This document shows positions 8,573 to 18,807 of a stretch of DNA of 64,000 nt, piece after piece (the first letter of the stretch is position 1; each line of letters begins with the position of its first letter). Below the pieces are notes generated by a model. It had not been told where the DNA came from, ran no database searches, and saw only the letters and a list, made by a program, of their open reading frames with translations. The DNA comes from Fidelibacterota bacterium. GTDB lineage: Bacteria; Fidelibacterota; Marinisomatia; Marinisomatales; UBA1611. Made by a program: the position numbers and the translations under genes. The stretch is from assembly GCA_002708715.1 (NCBI GenBank), contig PAPB01000021.1, forward strand, positions 1 through 64,000. Reading direction: 5' to 3'.

Positions 8573-9088
8573 ATGAACGGTAAAGATAAACTTATTTTTT
8601 TTATTTTACTCCTGCTCCTAATCGGAGCTGGATATTATTATACTATGACTGAGAGTATTTTTCTACAAATGGACAAATTGCAAACTGCAGATAAAACTCA
8701 TGTAGATAAAGTATTAGGTGCATACGCAGATAGTCTAGATAGGTATAATCTTCGATTCATTGGAAGAGGAAAACATATACGGAAAATGCAGAAAGATATT
8801 GTATTAAATACAGAATTAATTGAAAAAAATACAGACTCATTGGCCTCTATGATAGATGATGTAAGTTTTAGATTAGATAATTTCACTAGAGAAACAAATA
8901 AAAATTTTAGAAACGTAAATAACGATATTGATGATTTAGCATCTGATTTTAAAAGCACAGTTAGAAAGTTAAAACAAAATATTTCAGACTTAGAGCAATT
9001 AAGTAAAGCTATTGACAAACGGGTAAAAGAAATTGAAGATCTCGCTTTAATTCAAAAAGAAAAGGCTAAAGCTGCCGAAGAAGATTAG
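8573..9088 (+). CDS. Membrane-anchored coiled-coil protein
   Basis: 171 residues. One N-terminal membrane helix (about 7-24) is followed by an almost uninterrupted helical region to the end, with repeated Asn/Asp-rich heptads (TNKNFRNVNNDIDDLASDF, LKQNISDLEQLSKAIDKRVKEIEDL). The topology would place the coiled coil either in the periplasm or, as a signal-anchor, in the cytosol. A Shine-Dalgarno-like AGGAA precedes the ATG. It ends its transcription unit at a clear terminator. Function unknown; a scaffold role is only a guess. Confidence 0.65.
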   Translation: MNGKDKLIFFILLLLLIGAGYYYTMTESIFLQMDKLQTADKTHVDKVLGAYADSLDRYNLRFIGRGKHIRKMQKDIVLNTELIEKNTDSLASMIDDVSFRLDNFTRETNKNFRNVNNDIDDLASDFKSTVRKLKQNISDLEQLSKAIDKRVKEIEDLALIQKEKAKAAEED

Positions 9089-9113
9089 AAAATTAATCTA
9101 GTAGATTGATTTT

Positions 9114-9147
9114 AAAAGGGGGAGAAGTCAATTCTTCCCTTTTTTTT
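9114..9147 (+). terminator. Intrinsic terminator
   Basis: AAAAGGGGGAGAA pairs with TTCTTCCCTTTT (one G-U and one slip) around a five-base loop and runs into eight T residues. It closes the forward unit that starts at rnhB or lepB. Confidence 0.85.
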
Positions 9148-9215
9148 ATTTTTAATTCTCAATATGTTTATCATATAAGATATAATGCTGAATAAACATA
9201 AGATAATAGCTCCTA

Positions 9216-9419
9216 ATGAGTTTTAAGAAACAATGGATAATACTTTATTTTATCCTTCTTACGATTATCGGGTCTTTAGGATTTTATTTTATAGGTGGTG
9301 ATGAATGGACTATTCTCGACAGTATATTTATGACTATTATAACTTTATCAACTATAGGGGCGCAGATAAACAATTGCGTATATTCGAAAAAACTATACCA
9401 AAATAATAATTGCGTATAA
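9216..9419 (+). pseudogene. Truncated two-helix potassium channel
   Basis: 67 codons remain. The first helix (WIILYFILLTIIGSLGFYFIGG) and the pore helix (TILDSIFMTIITLSTIG) match the start of bacterial two-TM K+ channels. In those, TLSTIG is followed by YG and acidic residues to form the selectivity filter, then by a second helix and usually a TrkA-N domain. Here the match stops after the first Gly of the filter and continues with an unrelated AQINNCVYSKKLYQNNNCV tail. The product cannot form a channel. The break coincides with an 11-base direct repeat at 9372-9418, and the next gene runs in the opposite direction. Confidence 0.75.
9372..9418. repeat. 11-bp direct repeat at the channel gene break
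   Basis: AATTGCGTATA occurs at 9372-9382 and again at 9408-9418, a 36-base period. The copies lie in the foreign-looking tail of the truncated channel gene and may mark the rearrangement that cut it. Confidence 0.6.
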
Positions 9420-9440
9420 TATATATTATGTATAATAGAA

Positions 9441-11003
9441 TTATATATCCAAATAATAGGTATTCGTTACACCAATTCCTTTAACATCTACTTCTTTTTT
9501 ATCTGAAAATTTGAAATCTTTTTTGACAATATTATAAGTGTTTTCAGAAATTTGAATTTTATTTTTTTTCCCAGATGATTCCATACGACTTGCCATATTA
9601 ACTGATGATCCCCATAAATCATAGGCGAATTTATTTTTTCCAATAACACCAGCAACGATTGATCCAGTATGAATACCAACCCTAATTCCAATATTCATTA
9701 ATTTTGTATTACGATTTATTTCTTTTGTTGATTTAACCATTTCGATTGCCATTTTCATTATATTAATGACAGATATCTTAGAATTATCATTTAACCCAGA
9801 TACAGCGAAATAATTATCACCAATTGTTTTAATCTTTTCTATGCCATATTTAATACTTAGATCATCAAATTTGGTAAAAATTGTATTTAATATTTTAACC
9901 AATTCTTGGGGTGATAATTTTTTTGATTGAGGTGTAAAACCAACAATATCAGCAAATAAGATATTTACATCATCGTGTTTATCAGCGATTATGTTTTCCC
10001 CTGATTTTAAACGATTGGCAATTGATTTTGGTAAAATATTAAGTAATAATTTATCAGATTTGTCTTTTTCATAACTTATTTCTTTTAATAATATTTTTTC
10101 TTTATCCCTTAGTTGTTTTTTCTCAATACACGCCGATATCCTAGCTTCTAATATTGTTTTATCAAATGGTTTAGTCACATAATCATCAGCTCCTAATTCA
10201 ATACATCTATAAATACTGGTTAAGTCATCCATCGATGAAAGCATTATAATTGGAATTTCATGATATCTTTTATCTTTTTTTAATAATTCAAGAACTTCGT
10301 AACCATTCATATTTGGCATGATAATATCTAAGAGTATTAAATCAAAATTTCTTTTCTCAATTATTTTTATCGCTTCTATACCATCACTTGCAGTTTTGAC
10401 ATTATTTCCATTTTTTTCTAAACGCTTTTTTAATAGGGTTGTATTATTATTATTATCATCAACCACCAAAATAGAGCCATTTGTTTTTTTTGATTCTTCA
10501 TCTTTTTCTAATGGTTGAATACTTCTTAGTACGCTTTGTACGTCATGGACATTTTGGCCTTCTGATTGAAAATTTCTAATTGGATCAAAGCTGATTATTT
10601 GTTTAATCTCTCTTGATAACGCTTTACCAGATTGTTTAATCTTATCTAAATCATCTAGGAACGTATCAATATTAATATTTTCCGAATCTTCTAATAACAT
10701 TTCACTAAAACCAATGATCGTATTTAAAGGAGTCCTAATCGAAATCTCCATTTTTGCGGCTATATTAGATACAGTATCTCCACTAACTGCTAAATTGGAA
10801 TCAGAAAATGATTCTTCAATTATTTTAAGGACTTCTTTTCCTGCTTTATGTATCTTTCTTAAATCTGGGATTAGACTATCATGGCCTTCATCTTCGCAAT
10901 CCTCTATTAACATTTCACTAAAACCTAAAATTGCATTTACAGGATTTTTTAAATTATGCCTGGCTTTACTTATTAATGCATCTTTTTCTCTGGTATCAGA
11001 CAA
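9441..11003 (-). CDS. Receiver-adenylate cyclase fusion with two DHp-like helical repeats
   Basis: 520 residues from a TTG start. Residues about 1-60 and 75-140 are two copies of a histidine-kinase dimerisation region. The first keeps the phospho-acceptor His (ARHNLKNPVNAILGFSEML); the second has EISIRTPLN, with Ile in its place. Neither is followed by an ATPase domain. A receiver domain spans about 178-290, with VVDD, the phosphorylatable Asp in LLDIIMPNMNG, and TKPF. A class III nucleotide cyclase spans about 345-520: metal-binding Asp residues in FADIVGFT and IGDNYFA, adenine-type Lys in EKIKTIGD, Asp in YDLWGSSVN, and the NMASR transition-state pair. All catalytic residues are present, so cAMP output is expected. 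It is the last gene of the kinase operon, 15 bases after the receiver gene. Confidence 0.93.
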   Translation of the reverse strand: MSDTREKDALISKARHNLKNPVNAILGFSEMLIEDCEDEGHDSLIPDLRKIHKAGKEVLKIIEESFSDSNLAVSGDTVSNIAAKMEISIRTPLNTIIGFSEMLLEDSENINIDTFLDDLDKIKQSGKALSREIKQIISFDPIRNFQSEGQNVHDVQSVLRSIQPLEKDEESKKTNGSILVVDDNNNNTTLLKKRLEKNGNNVKTASDGIEAIKIIEKRNFDLILLDIIMPNMNGYEVLELLKKDKRYHEIPIIMLSSMDDLTSIYRCIELGADDYVTKPFDKTILEARISACIEKKQLRDKEKILLKEISYEKDKSDKLLLNILPKSIANRLKSGENIIADKHDDVNILFADIVGFTPQSKKLSPQELVKILNTIFTKFDDLSIKYGIEKIKTIGDNYFAVSGLNDNSKISVINIMKMAIEMVKSTKEINRNTKLMNIGIRVGIHTGSIVAGVIGKNKFAYDLWGSSVNMASRMESSGKKNKIQISENTYNIVKKDFKFSDKKEVDVKGIGVTNTYYLDI

Positions 11004-11018
11004 ACCTAATCTTATCTG

Positions 11019-11384
11019 TTAATCATTTAAGAAATCTTTAATTTTCCCTAAGAGCCTTTTGAATTCTATAGGTTTTGTATCGTATTCATCTGCGCCTGCT
11101 TCAAGAGCTTTTTCCCTATCTCCTGCCATTGCATGCGCTGTAAGAACTATTATGGGAATATTTTTTGTCTCTTCTGATGCTTTGATTGTTGATGTTGCCT
11201 GCCATCCATCCATTACAGGTAAACTTAAATCCATTAATATTAAATCAGGGCTTTCACTTTTTGACATATCTACACCTTTTTGCCCATCTTCTGCCATAAC
11301 AACCTCAAATCCTTTTCGAATAAGTCTTCTAGATAACATATCTCTATTCATCTCATTATCTTCAACTATTAAAATTTTTGACAT
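11019..11384 (-). CDS. Single-domain response regulator (CheY-like)
   Basis: 121 residues, just one receiver domain. The acidic pair is in IVEDNEMNRD, the phosphorylated Asp is near residue 52 in LMDLSLPVMDGWQA, the conserved Thr is in IIVLTAHAM, and the Lys near 102 is in TKPIEF. The AGDREKALEAGADEY segment is typical of receivers paired with hybrid kinases. It begins two bases after the hybrid kinase gene stops and precedes the cyclase gene, so it probably carries phosphate between them or competes as a sink. Confidence 0.93.
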   Translation of the reverse strand: MSKILIVEDNEMNRDMLSRRLIRKGFEVVMAEDGQKGVDMSKSESPDLILMDLSLPVMDGWQATSTIKASEETKNIPIIVLTAHAMAGDREKALEAGADEYDTKPIEFKRLLGKIKDFLND

Positions 11385-11386
11385 AG

Positions 11387-14300
11387 TTAGCTCCTTTTTT
11401 GTAGTTTTTTGATTCTATCACCTACTTCACTTAACAGTTCATCTCTACTATAAGAACCCTTTTGCATAATTGCTTCAACATTACCTTTTAACCTGCTATG
11501 ATCTTCGCTTGTTAAATCTTTTGCAGTTATAACCACAACAGGTATATCCAACCATTCTTTATTTTCTCTCAATTTTTCTGCAAACTCAAAACCATCCATC
11601 TCTGGCATCATTAAATCTAGTAATATAAGGGCAGGTTTAGCTTTAGTTACTCTTTCAAGGCCCACTCTACCATTTTTCGCTTCAATTACTTTAAATTTAT
11701 TCATTTCTAAGCTTTTTTTAAGCATCTCTCTTGTTACTTCATCATCTTCAACAATTAATATACTCTGCGATCCAGTTTCAATTTCATGTTTTTCAAGAAT
11801 TTTAGATAAGCGTTTCCAATCTACAGGCTTTGTCAAATAATCCGTTGCTCCAAGACTGTAACCAATATCAGGTTCGTTAGCCATTGTTAACATTATAACT
11901 GGAATATTTTTTGTCACTTCTTTGTTTTGTAAAGCCGAAAGAACTTCCCACCCATCCATCTCTGGCATCATAACGTCTAAAGTAATTAAATCAGGTATAT
12001 GCTTTGCAGCCATTTCTAGGCCTATTTTCCCAGAAGTTGCTTGATAAACCATATAATCTTCTTTTAAGAGAAATTTCTTCATTAAATCCTGAGCATTTGG
12101 ATCATCATCTATAACTAATACTGAAAATGATCCTGTTTGGTCTTCAGGTTTAACATTATCTATCTTTTCTTTTATCTTTTTAGGATCAATCACTACTTTA
12201 GGAATAGATACAATAAAAGTTGTACCTTTATTAATTACAGAAGAAAGCCTTATGTCTCCACCCATCATCTCAGCAAACATTTTTGTGATAGTTAACCCAA
12301 GTCCAGTTCCACCGAATTTTCTAGTGGTTTTTTCATCAGCCTGGGTGAATGGTTTAAATACTTTATCTACTTGCTCTGGCGTCATTCCTATACCTGAGTC
12401 TGAAACCTCAAAATCAATTAAAGCATCATTTTGAGAATTATCTTTAACAATAATATTGATCTCACCTTCATTTGTAAATTTGGTGGAATTACTTAATAGA
12501 TTTAGAAGGATTTGACGAATTTTTGTAATGTCAGCTAAAATGTTTTCTGTTTTTGTTTCAATTTTCAAATCAATAGAGTTTTTATTCTTTTCGACTAACG
12601 GAGTAATAGTTGAAACAACTTCATTTAAAATCTTTTCTAAATTGAATTCTTCAATAAATAATTCCATTTTACCAGATTCAACTTTTGATAAATCTAATAT
12701 GTCATTTATTAAACCTAATAAATGCTTACCTGAGCCATTAATTTTATCAAGATCTGGAATAAAATCTTCATTTTCATCCTCTGCATCCTCAATAAGCATT
12801 TCACTATAGCCAATTATTGCATTTAAAGGTGTTCGCAGTTCATGGCTCATATTAGCCAAGAATGTACTTTTGGCCTCATTTGCGGCTTCAGCTGCTTTTT
12901 GAGAATCTAAAAGCTCAGAATTTTTTTCTTCAAGATCTTTTCTAGCTTTACGATCTCTTTCTTGAGCCTGCTCCTTTATTGATAAGGTGTAATTTCTCTG
13001 GACTATATACTTTTTTGTTGTATAGATAGAAAATAAAACTAATACAATAAAAGTTCCCCAAAATGGAATAGCAGTAGATGGATTTACATACCATGGTCCT
13101 ATTACTGCAAATTTTATTTCTGCAGGATTTGAATAATTTAAATCTCGATCAATGGATTTAAATGATAATTCATAATCTCCAGTTTTTTTACCAATAAAAT
13201 CAAAATTATTAGATTGTATAAGGGTGTCGATGTTTGAACCTTCAAATCTGATAGAAACAATATATTTTTGTTTTTCTTCGAGGGTATTAAAACTATTAGA
13301 GTTAAGTCCGAAGGAAATCCTGTTGCCAACTTCAATTGCATAATCATTTTTTAATAAGGCTTCTCCCCTATATATTTTTTGCGGCGTTACAATATTTTTT
13401 AAATAAACCTGAGACACTTCTCTTTTTGGAATATATGTTGTTAGGCCGCTATATCCACCTAACCATACTTTATTACCATTTGTACCAAAAATTGATGAAA
13501 TAGTATTTTCTATAAGACCGTCTCTTTGGTCTATACAATTCCAATATTCTCCATCAAACATACACGCACCACCATGAAAGGTGCCTATCCAAACCATGTC
13601 AAAATCATCAACAAACACTGACCAAGTTTCTCCAGCACCCACTCCATCCTCTACATCATAATGCACAAAAGACTCTCCATTAAACATTTGAACACCTGAT
13701 CCATCTAATGCTAACCAATAATTATTTTTTGAATCCACGCCAAGATCCCAAATTCTAGCATCAACCATTCCATTGGAATCATCATAGTTAACAAAATCTT
13801 TTCCATTAAATATTGAAAACCCAGATCCATAAGTGCTATAGATTATATTTCCCTTTTTATCTATATTTACATCTCCATTGAATCTAGGCCTAACCAAACC
13901 ATCATCTTGATTGTATAATGTGAATGCATCACCATCATATCGTATTAAACCAGAAGGAGTGAATAACCAAACTACATCATTTTTATCAACAGCAATACTT
14001 CTTATATTAATATTTTGGAGGCCATCTTCTTTTCCATATTTTATAATATTTTTTGATTTTAAATCGCAGACTGCTAGACCTTCTACTGTAGATATCCACA
14101 TTTTTCCATCTGATGAAAAATCAAAGTCTGTAACTTGACTGCTTGGTAAACCGTTTTCAAAATTTATTTCTTCAACGACTTGTTCATTCTCAATTCTATG
14201 GACACCACCATCTCCATTAAATTGTGATATCCATATTCTATTCGATTTATCGTAACCAATATTACCCACCCTACCATTCCTTATTCCATCTGCTTTTTCA

Positions 14301-16324
14301 ATATTCCTTAAAGAATTTGGATCGTATACAATTACTCCCCTCACATCTTGTCCAAAAAAGTAGATTCCATCTTTAGATTTTTCGACGCTTGTAACCTCAC
14401 CACTATTTAATGCTAGAGGATTATTGAAATCATGTATTGTTTTAAAATTCTTACCATTAAATACAGAAACACCATAGGTTGTTGCCACCCATATTTCGTT
14501 ATTGTCTTCGATGAAAATATCAACAATGCCTGTACCTGAGAGACCTTCTCTAATACTCCATCTTTTAAAAGTTTCACCATCATAAGATATTAGACCTTTA
14601 TTATAATCTCCAATCCATAATGTACCGTCATTATCCATAGCCAATGTTCTTATAGCCATTCCATATTGGTGAGCAAAAGGAATTTCAAAATTTTTAAATG
14701 TGACACCATTAAATAATGTAAGTTTACCTGCAGGAAAATTTTGACCAATCCAAATGTTTTTCCCATCCACCTCTATTGCAGTTATGGCGCCATTTCCTAA
14801 ACCATTTGAATAATTAAAATTTTTAAATGTGACACCATTATAAATACTTAATCCTCTGTCAGTTCCAAAAAGCATGTTTCCATCTTTATCTTGATTAATA
14901 GCCAGAACCTGATTTCCAGCTAAACCGTCTTTATGATTTAATTTTTTCTTAATACCATTTTCCCATTCAACTACACCAGAGATATCGTATCCTAACCATA
15001 TACTTCCGTTGATATCCTCAAAGAGATGCCGTATTGCATCATTTGGTAAACCATCTTTATGGTTGTAGCTATTTACAGTTTGTCCATCATAAATCGAAAG
15101 ACCATTAAAAGTGGCAATGTAGAGCTTTCCATCAGACGCTAGCAATAAATCGTAAACAGCTGCGCTAAGCATTCCATCAAATAAATTAATGTTCTTCCAA
15201 CTACCTTTAACTTGCTTTGATATTTTTATATTTTCATTAAATGAGGTTTTTCCATTGAATGTATAAGTCTTCTTTTTACCATTTTTATCTAAAATAAAAT
15301 TCCTTTTAAAGTCTGCATAATACGAAACATAGAATGTTCCATTTCTTATACCGTTTATTGAAAAAGACCCATTTTCGTCACTTATAGCCATCCAATTATT
15401 ATATTTTTCTTTTCCAGTTGTGTTTTCCAACCTCACTCTAATACCTGCCTGTGGGGTGTTTCCATCTACATTTTTAGTAGTACCTGAAAAAAGATTTCTA
15501 GTATTTACGTTTACATCCAATCTGTATGACTGTCCTGCCTCAACTTTTAGAGTTTTACTATGTCCTTGAAAATTGTGTGCAGCATCATAGAACGTAGTTT
15601 GATATGATTCTTCGAATGGATAAAAAAGATTTTCATAATTACCATTTCCATCTGTTTTAATATCATAAAATCTATATCCATCATAGATTGTCACATATTG
15701 ATTAGAAATATTTTTCCCATTGTAGTTCTTTACATTACCAAAAATTTTTACCCTATCTTTAGGCATAGCCCACAAAAAAAACCTCGGATATGCATTGTAC
15801 AAATCTGGCGTATAATCCGAAAGAATTATCTTAAGCAGGACTATATTTTTTCCTTTATTTAGATCTGCATTAAAATCAACCTTACCACCTCGTCCATTAT
15901 GTACTACTAAAGATTTCCCATTAATAAATGCTTCCACTGATGTAATTGCAGCAGAATTAATAGAAAAATGGACATCATTACTTTTATTTTTCGAATCCAA
16001 ATAACTAAATGCGTATAAAACATCACCTTTATCAAAATTATCATATAATTGATAAATTAACTGAGCGCCATAATCAAGTGAAGATGAAATATGTCTAATG
16101 TTTTTCGAATCAGAATCTTCTTCATCAAAAATAAAATAATTTAAAGGATCCTTCTCAACTTTTCCAACCAAACTAAAATCATCATCTCCACTTTTTATAG
16201 GCCCCAGCAACCACCAATCCCCCAGGAGACTTTCCTGCAGTCCATTAATAGGTAATTCTTTTGATTTAACATAACTGCCAGTAAAAAAATAAAACGAAAA
16301 GAATATCAAAATTAATTTTTTCAT
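11387..16324 (-). CDS. Hybrid sensor histidine kinase with periplasmic propeller and two receivers
   Basis: 1645 residues. Order: signal peptide (1-20); a jelly-roll-like region (to about 185); two carboxypeptidase-regulatory-like beta modules (about 190-375). Two-component propeller repeats fill about 380-1010, with recurring LYIATFNGLSIYDG, IWLGY and VWLGGYSGL blades. Next come a Y_Y_Y-type module (about 1020-1085) and one membrane helix near 1088-1107. The HisKA helix pair carries the phospho-acceptor H1161 in MSHELRTPLNAII; the ATPase domain has DSGIGM and GGTGLGL boxes. Two receivers follow (about 1400-1510 and 1525-1640), both with DVMMPEMDG-like acceptor sites. The layout matches Bacteroides hybrid two-component systems that sense glycans, but there is no AraC-type DNA-binding end. 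Output must therefore go through the neighbouring receiver and cyclase. The gene follows leuS after 19 bases. Confidence 0.95.
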   Translation of the reverse strand: MKKLILIFFSFYFFTGSYVKSKELPINGLQESLLGDWWLLGPIKSGDDDFSLVGKVEKDPLNYFIFDEEDSDSKNIRHISSSLDYGAQLIYQLYDNFDKGDVLYAFSYLDSKNKSNDVHFSINSAAITSVEAFINGKSLVVHNGRGGKVDFNADLNKGKNIVLLKIILSDYTPDLYNAYPRFFLWAMPKDRVKIFGNVKNYNGKNISNQYVTIYDGYRFYDIKTDGNGNYENLFYPFEESYQTTFYDAAHNFQGHSKTLKVEAGQSYRLDVNVNTRNLFSGTTKNVDGNTPQAGIRVRLENTTGKEKYNNWMAISDENGSFSINGIRNGTFYVSYYADFKRNFILDKNGKKKTYTFNGKTSFNENIKISKQVKGSWKNINLFDGMLSAAVYDLLLASDGKLYIATFNGLSIYDGQTVNSYNHKDGLPNDAIRHLFEDINGSIWLGYDISGVVEWENGIKKKLNHKDGLAGNQVLAINQDKDGNMLFGTDRGLSIYNGVTFKNFNYSNGLGNGAITAIEVDGKNIWIGQNFPAGKLTLFNGVTFKNFEIPFAHQYGMAIRTLAMDNDGTLWIGDYNKGLISYDGETFKRWSIREGLSGTGIVDIFIEDNNEIWVATTYGVSVFNGKNFKTIHDFNNPLALNSGEVTSVEKSKDGIYFFGQDVRGVIVYDPNSLRNIEKADGIRNGRVGNIGYDKSNRIWISQFNGDGGVHRIENEQVVEEINFENGLPSSQVTDFDFSSDGKMWISTVEGLAVCDLKSKNIIKYGKEDGLQNINIRSIAVDKNDVVWLFTPSGLIRYDGDAFTLYNQDDGLVRPRFNGDVNIDKKGNIIYSTYGSGFSIFNGKDFVNYDDSNGMVDARIWDLGVDSKNNYWLALDGSGVQMFNGESFVHYDVEDGVGAGETWSVFVDDFDMVWIGTFHGGACMFDGEYWNCIDQRDGLIENTISSIFGTNGNKVWLGGYSGLTTYIPKREVSQVYLKNIVTPQKIYRGEALLKNDYAIEVGNRISFGLNSNSFNTLEEKQKYIVSIRFEGSNIDTLIQSNNFDFIGKKTGDYELSFKSIDRDLNYSNPAEIKFAVIGPWYVNPSTAIPFWGTFIVLVLFSIYTTKKYIVQRNYTLSIKEQAQERDRKARKDLEEKNSELLDSQKAAEAANEAKSTFLANMSHELRTPLNAIIGYSEMLIEDAEDENEDFIPDLDKINGSGKHLLGLINDILDLSKVESGKMELFIEEFNLEKILNEVVSTITPLVEKNKNSIDLKIETKTENILADITKIRQILLNLLSNSTKFTNEGEINIIVKDNSQNDALIDFEVSDSGIGMTPEQVDKVFKPFTQADEKTTRKFGGTGLGLTITKMFAEMMGGDIRLSSVINKGTTFIVSIPKVVIDPKKIKEKIDNVKPEDQTGSFSVLVIDDDPNAQDLMKKFLLKEDYMVYQATSGKIGLEMAAKHIPDLITLDVMMPEMDGWEVLSALQNKEVTKNIPVIMLTMANEPDIGYSLGATDYLTKPVDWKRLSKILEKHEIETGSQSILIVEDDEVTREMLKKSLEMNKFKVIEAKNGRVGLERVTKAKPALILLDLMMPEMDGFEFAEKLRENKEWLDIPVVVITAKDLTSEDHSRLKGNVEAIMQKGSYSRDELLSEVGDRIKKLQKRS

Positions 16325-16343
16325 AATTTCCTCGTATATAAAG

Positions 16344-18743
16344 TTATTTTAAAACAAGATTAATAATCTTATTAGGCACATATATTTCTCTAATAATACG
16401 CATTTCTATAAAATATTTCTTAAAATTCTTATTTTCTTTAATGATAGCAATAACATCGTCTTTTTTGATCTCTTTTTCCACCTGAATTGTACCTCTCATT
16501 TTTCCATTGATTTGTACAGCTAGTACCACTTCATCCTCTAAAATTAATTTTTTATCGTATTTAGGCCATTTTGAAGAAGAAATTTTTTCAAAACCTATCA
16601 TATGGTTTAACTCTTCAGAAATATGCGGTGCAAAAGGATTAAGTAGTTTCAAAAAAATATGTAATACATCTCGATCTAATTTTTCAAGAGTAGTAAGATG
16701 ATTTGTAAGGATCATGAGCTCTGATACCGATGTATTAAAGCGTAGATTTTCAAGATCATTAGTTATTTTTTTTATACTTTTGTGAAGAATACTCAAGGTG
16801 TCCCTATTTGCGTTTCCGCTATTTATCGTGTCTTGTTTTGATATGAAAAGATTCCACACCTTTTGTAAAAAACGGTAACATCCTTGCAATCCTTTAGTAT
16901 TCCAAGGCTTAGATTTATCAAGTGGCCCCATGAACATCTCATACAAACGAAAAGAATCTGCACCATATTGTTCTACAACATCATCAGGATTGATAACGTT
17001 ACCACGTGATTTGCTCATTTTTTGACCATCTTCACCTTGTATCATACCTTGATTGAATAATTTTTTAAAAGGCTCTTTAGTCGATACTAGTCCCAGGTCA
17101 TACAGTACATGATGCCAAAATCTAGAGTATAATAAATGAAGGACCGCATGTTCAACACCACCTATATATAAATCTACTGGCATCCAATATTCCTCTTTTT
17201 CCTTTGTCCAAGGCTCAGTACCATTAAGAGGATCAATAAATCTTAGAAAATACCAACAGGAACCAGCCCATTGCGGCATAGTATTGGTCTCTCTTCTGCC
17301 AGTATCAGTATTCACCCATTCATCAATATTTGCTAAAGGAGATTCTCCGTTAGCTGATGGTTCATATTTATCAACTTCTGGTAATGTTAACGGAAGATCT
17401 GATTCATCTACAGGGCATATGCCATCATCACTATGAATAATAGGAATAGGCTCACCCCAATATCGCTGTCTTGAGAATAGCCAATCCTTGAGTTTGTATT
17501 GAACTGTTCTTTTACCCAATCCTTTTAATTCAAGCCATTGGATAGCGGTTTCAATAGCATCCTCCACTTCAATATTATTTAAGTTTAAACCTTCATTATT
17601 GGATGAGTTTATAATTTTACCAGTTTTGCTAGTAAAAGCAGCCTCTTCAATATTACCACCCTCTACAACTTCAATGATTGGGAGTTTGAATTTTTTAGCA
17701 AAATCGTAGTCTCTTTCATCATGCCCTGGTACCGCCATTATTGATCCAGTACCATAGCTCATTAAAACGTAATCAGCAATCCATATTGGAATTTCAGCTT
17801 TATTAACTGGGTTTATAGCAAAAGTGCCAAGAAAAACCCCCGTTTTATTTTTATTCACTTCACCTCTATCAAAATCAGATTTTGTTGAAGCTAACTTGAT
17901 ATAATTCTCAACTTCTACTTTTTGTTCATTTGAAACAATCTTCCCTACTAATGGATGTTCAGGCGATAAAACAATATATGAAGCGCCAAATAATGTGTCT
18001 GGCCTAGTTGTATATACTGTAATATCTGAATCTATATCTTTAATATTAAAATTTACTTCACATCCTTCAGATTTACCTATCCAATTTCTCTGGAGATCTT
18101 TTACGCTTTCTGGCCAGTCTAATTTATCGAGACCATCAAGCAAAGATTCAGCATATTCTGTAATACGAAACATCCATTGCCTCATTGGTTTTCTAATAAC
18201 TGGATGCCCTCCAATCTCTGATTTCCCATCTACTACCTCTTCATTAGCAAGTACAGCCTTCAATTCTGGGCACCAATTAACTGGGACTTCAGCCTCATAT
18301 GCCAGTCCCTTGTTATATAATTGAAGAAAAATCCACTGCGTCCATTTATAATATTTTTCATCGGTTGTGTTTATTTCTCTATCCCAATCATAACTAAATC
18401 CCAACATTTGAATTTGTCGTTTAAAATTTTTGATATTTTCTTTAGTAGTTATTTTTGGATGTGTGCCAGTTTTAATAGCATATTGTTCTGCAGGAAGGCC
18501 GAAAGCATCCCATCCCATGGGATGTAGGACATTAAAGCCTTGAAGACGTTTGAATCTCGAATAAATATCAGTAGCTGTGTACCCTAAAGGGTGACCAACG
18601 TGTAAACCTGATCCAGAAGGATAAGGAAACATATCTAACACATAGACTTTTTCTTTAGTCTTATCTAATTCAGCTTTGAAAGTTTTTTCTTCCTCCCAAA
18701 GTTTCTGCCATTTTGCTTCTATTTTAAGGTGATCGTATTTCAT
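16344..18743 (-). CDS. leuS: Leucyl-tRNA synthetase
   Basis: 799 residues, near the short end for bacterial LeuRS. The class I HIGH-type motif reads HVGHPLGY near residue 47, and the KMSKS motif lies near 574 ([17 protein letters not shown]). A CP1 editing domain sits at about 220-400, with the threonine-rich [11 protein letters not shown] and the [12 protein letters not shown] segment. The C-terminal anticodon-binding helices and small terminal domain ([11 protein letters not shown]) are present. It charges tRNA-Leu with leucine in the cytosol and edits mischarged tRNA. It is separated from the gene at its right by a terminator overlapping its start region, so it has its own promoter there. 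Confidence 0.98.
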   Translation of the reverse strand: MKYDHLKIEAKWQKLWEEEKTFKAELDKTKEKVYVLDMFPYPSGSGLHVGHPLGYTATDIYSRFKRLQGFNVLHPMGWDAFGLPAEQYAIKTGTHPKITTKENIKNFKRQIQMLGFSYDWDREINTTDEKYYKWTQWIFLQLYNKGLAYEAEVPVNWCPELKAVLANEEVVDGKSEIGGHPVIRKPMRQWMFRITEYAESLLDGLDKLDWPESVKDLQRNWIGKSEGCEVNFNIKDIDSDITVYTTRPDTLFGASYIVLSPEHPLVGKIVSNEQKVEVENYIKLASTKSDFDRGEVNKNKTGVFLGTFAINPVNKAEIPIWIADYVLMSYGTGSIMAVPGHDERDYDFAKKFKLPIIEVVEGGNIEEAAFTSKTGKIINSSNNEGLNLNNIEVEDAIETAIQWLELKGLGKRTVQYKLKDWLFSRQRYWGEPIPIIHSDDGICPVDESDLPLTLPEVDKYEPSANGESPLANIDEWVNTDTGRRETNTMPQWAGSCWYFLRFIDPLNGTEPWTKEKEEYWMPVDLYIGGVEHAVLHLLYSRFWHHVLYDLGLVSTKEPFKKLFNQGMIQGEDGQKMSKSRGNVINPDDVVEQYGADSFRLYEMFMGPLDKSKPWNTKGLQGCYRFLQKVWNLFISKQDTINSGNANRDTLSILHKSIKKITNDLENLRFNTSVSELMILTNHLTTLEKLDRDVLHIFLKLLNPFAPHISEELNHMIGFEKISSSKWPKYDKKLILEDEVVLAVQINGKMRGTIQVEKEIKKDDVIAIIKENKNFKKYFIEMRIIREIYVPNKIINLVLK

Positions 18744-18776
18744 AAAAAAAGAGACCTGAAATTACTCTCAGGTCTC
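18742..18776 (-). terminator. Terminator of the outer-membrane protein gene
   Basis: Read leftwards, GAGACCTGA/TCAGGTCTC form a nine-bp stem around an eight-base loop, followed by seven U residues. It ends the transcript of the gene at 18808-19692 immediately before leuS. Confidence 0.88.
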
Positions 18777-18807
18777 CTTTTAAAAAAACTGTCTTTGCAA
18801 TAATTAA

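Noticed and set aside
9488-9691. A 67-residue frame inside the cyclase gene
   Set aside because: It is a shadow in another frame of a well-conserved catalytic domain.
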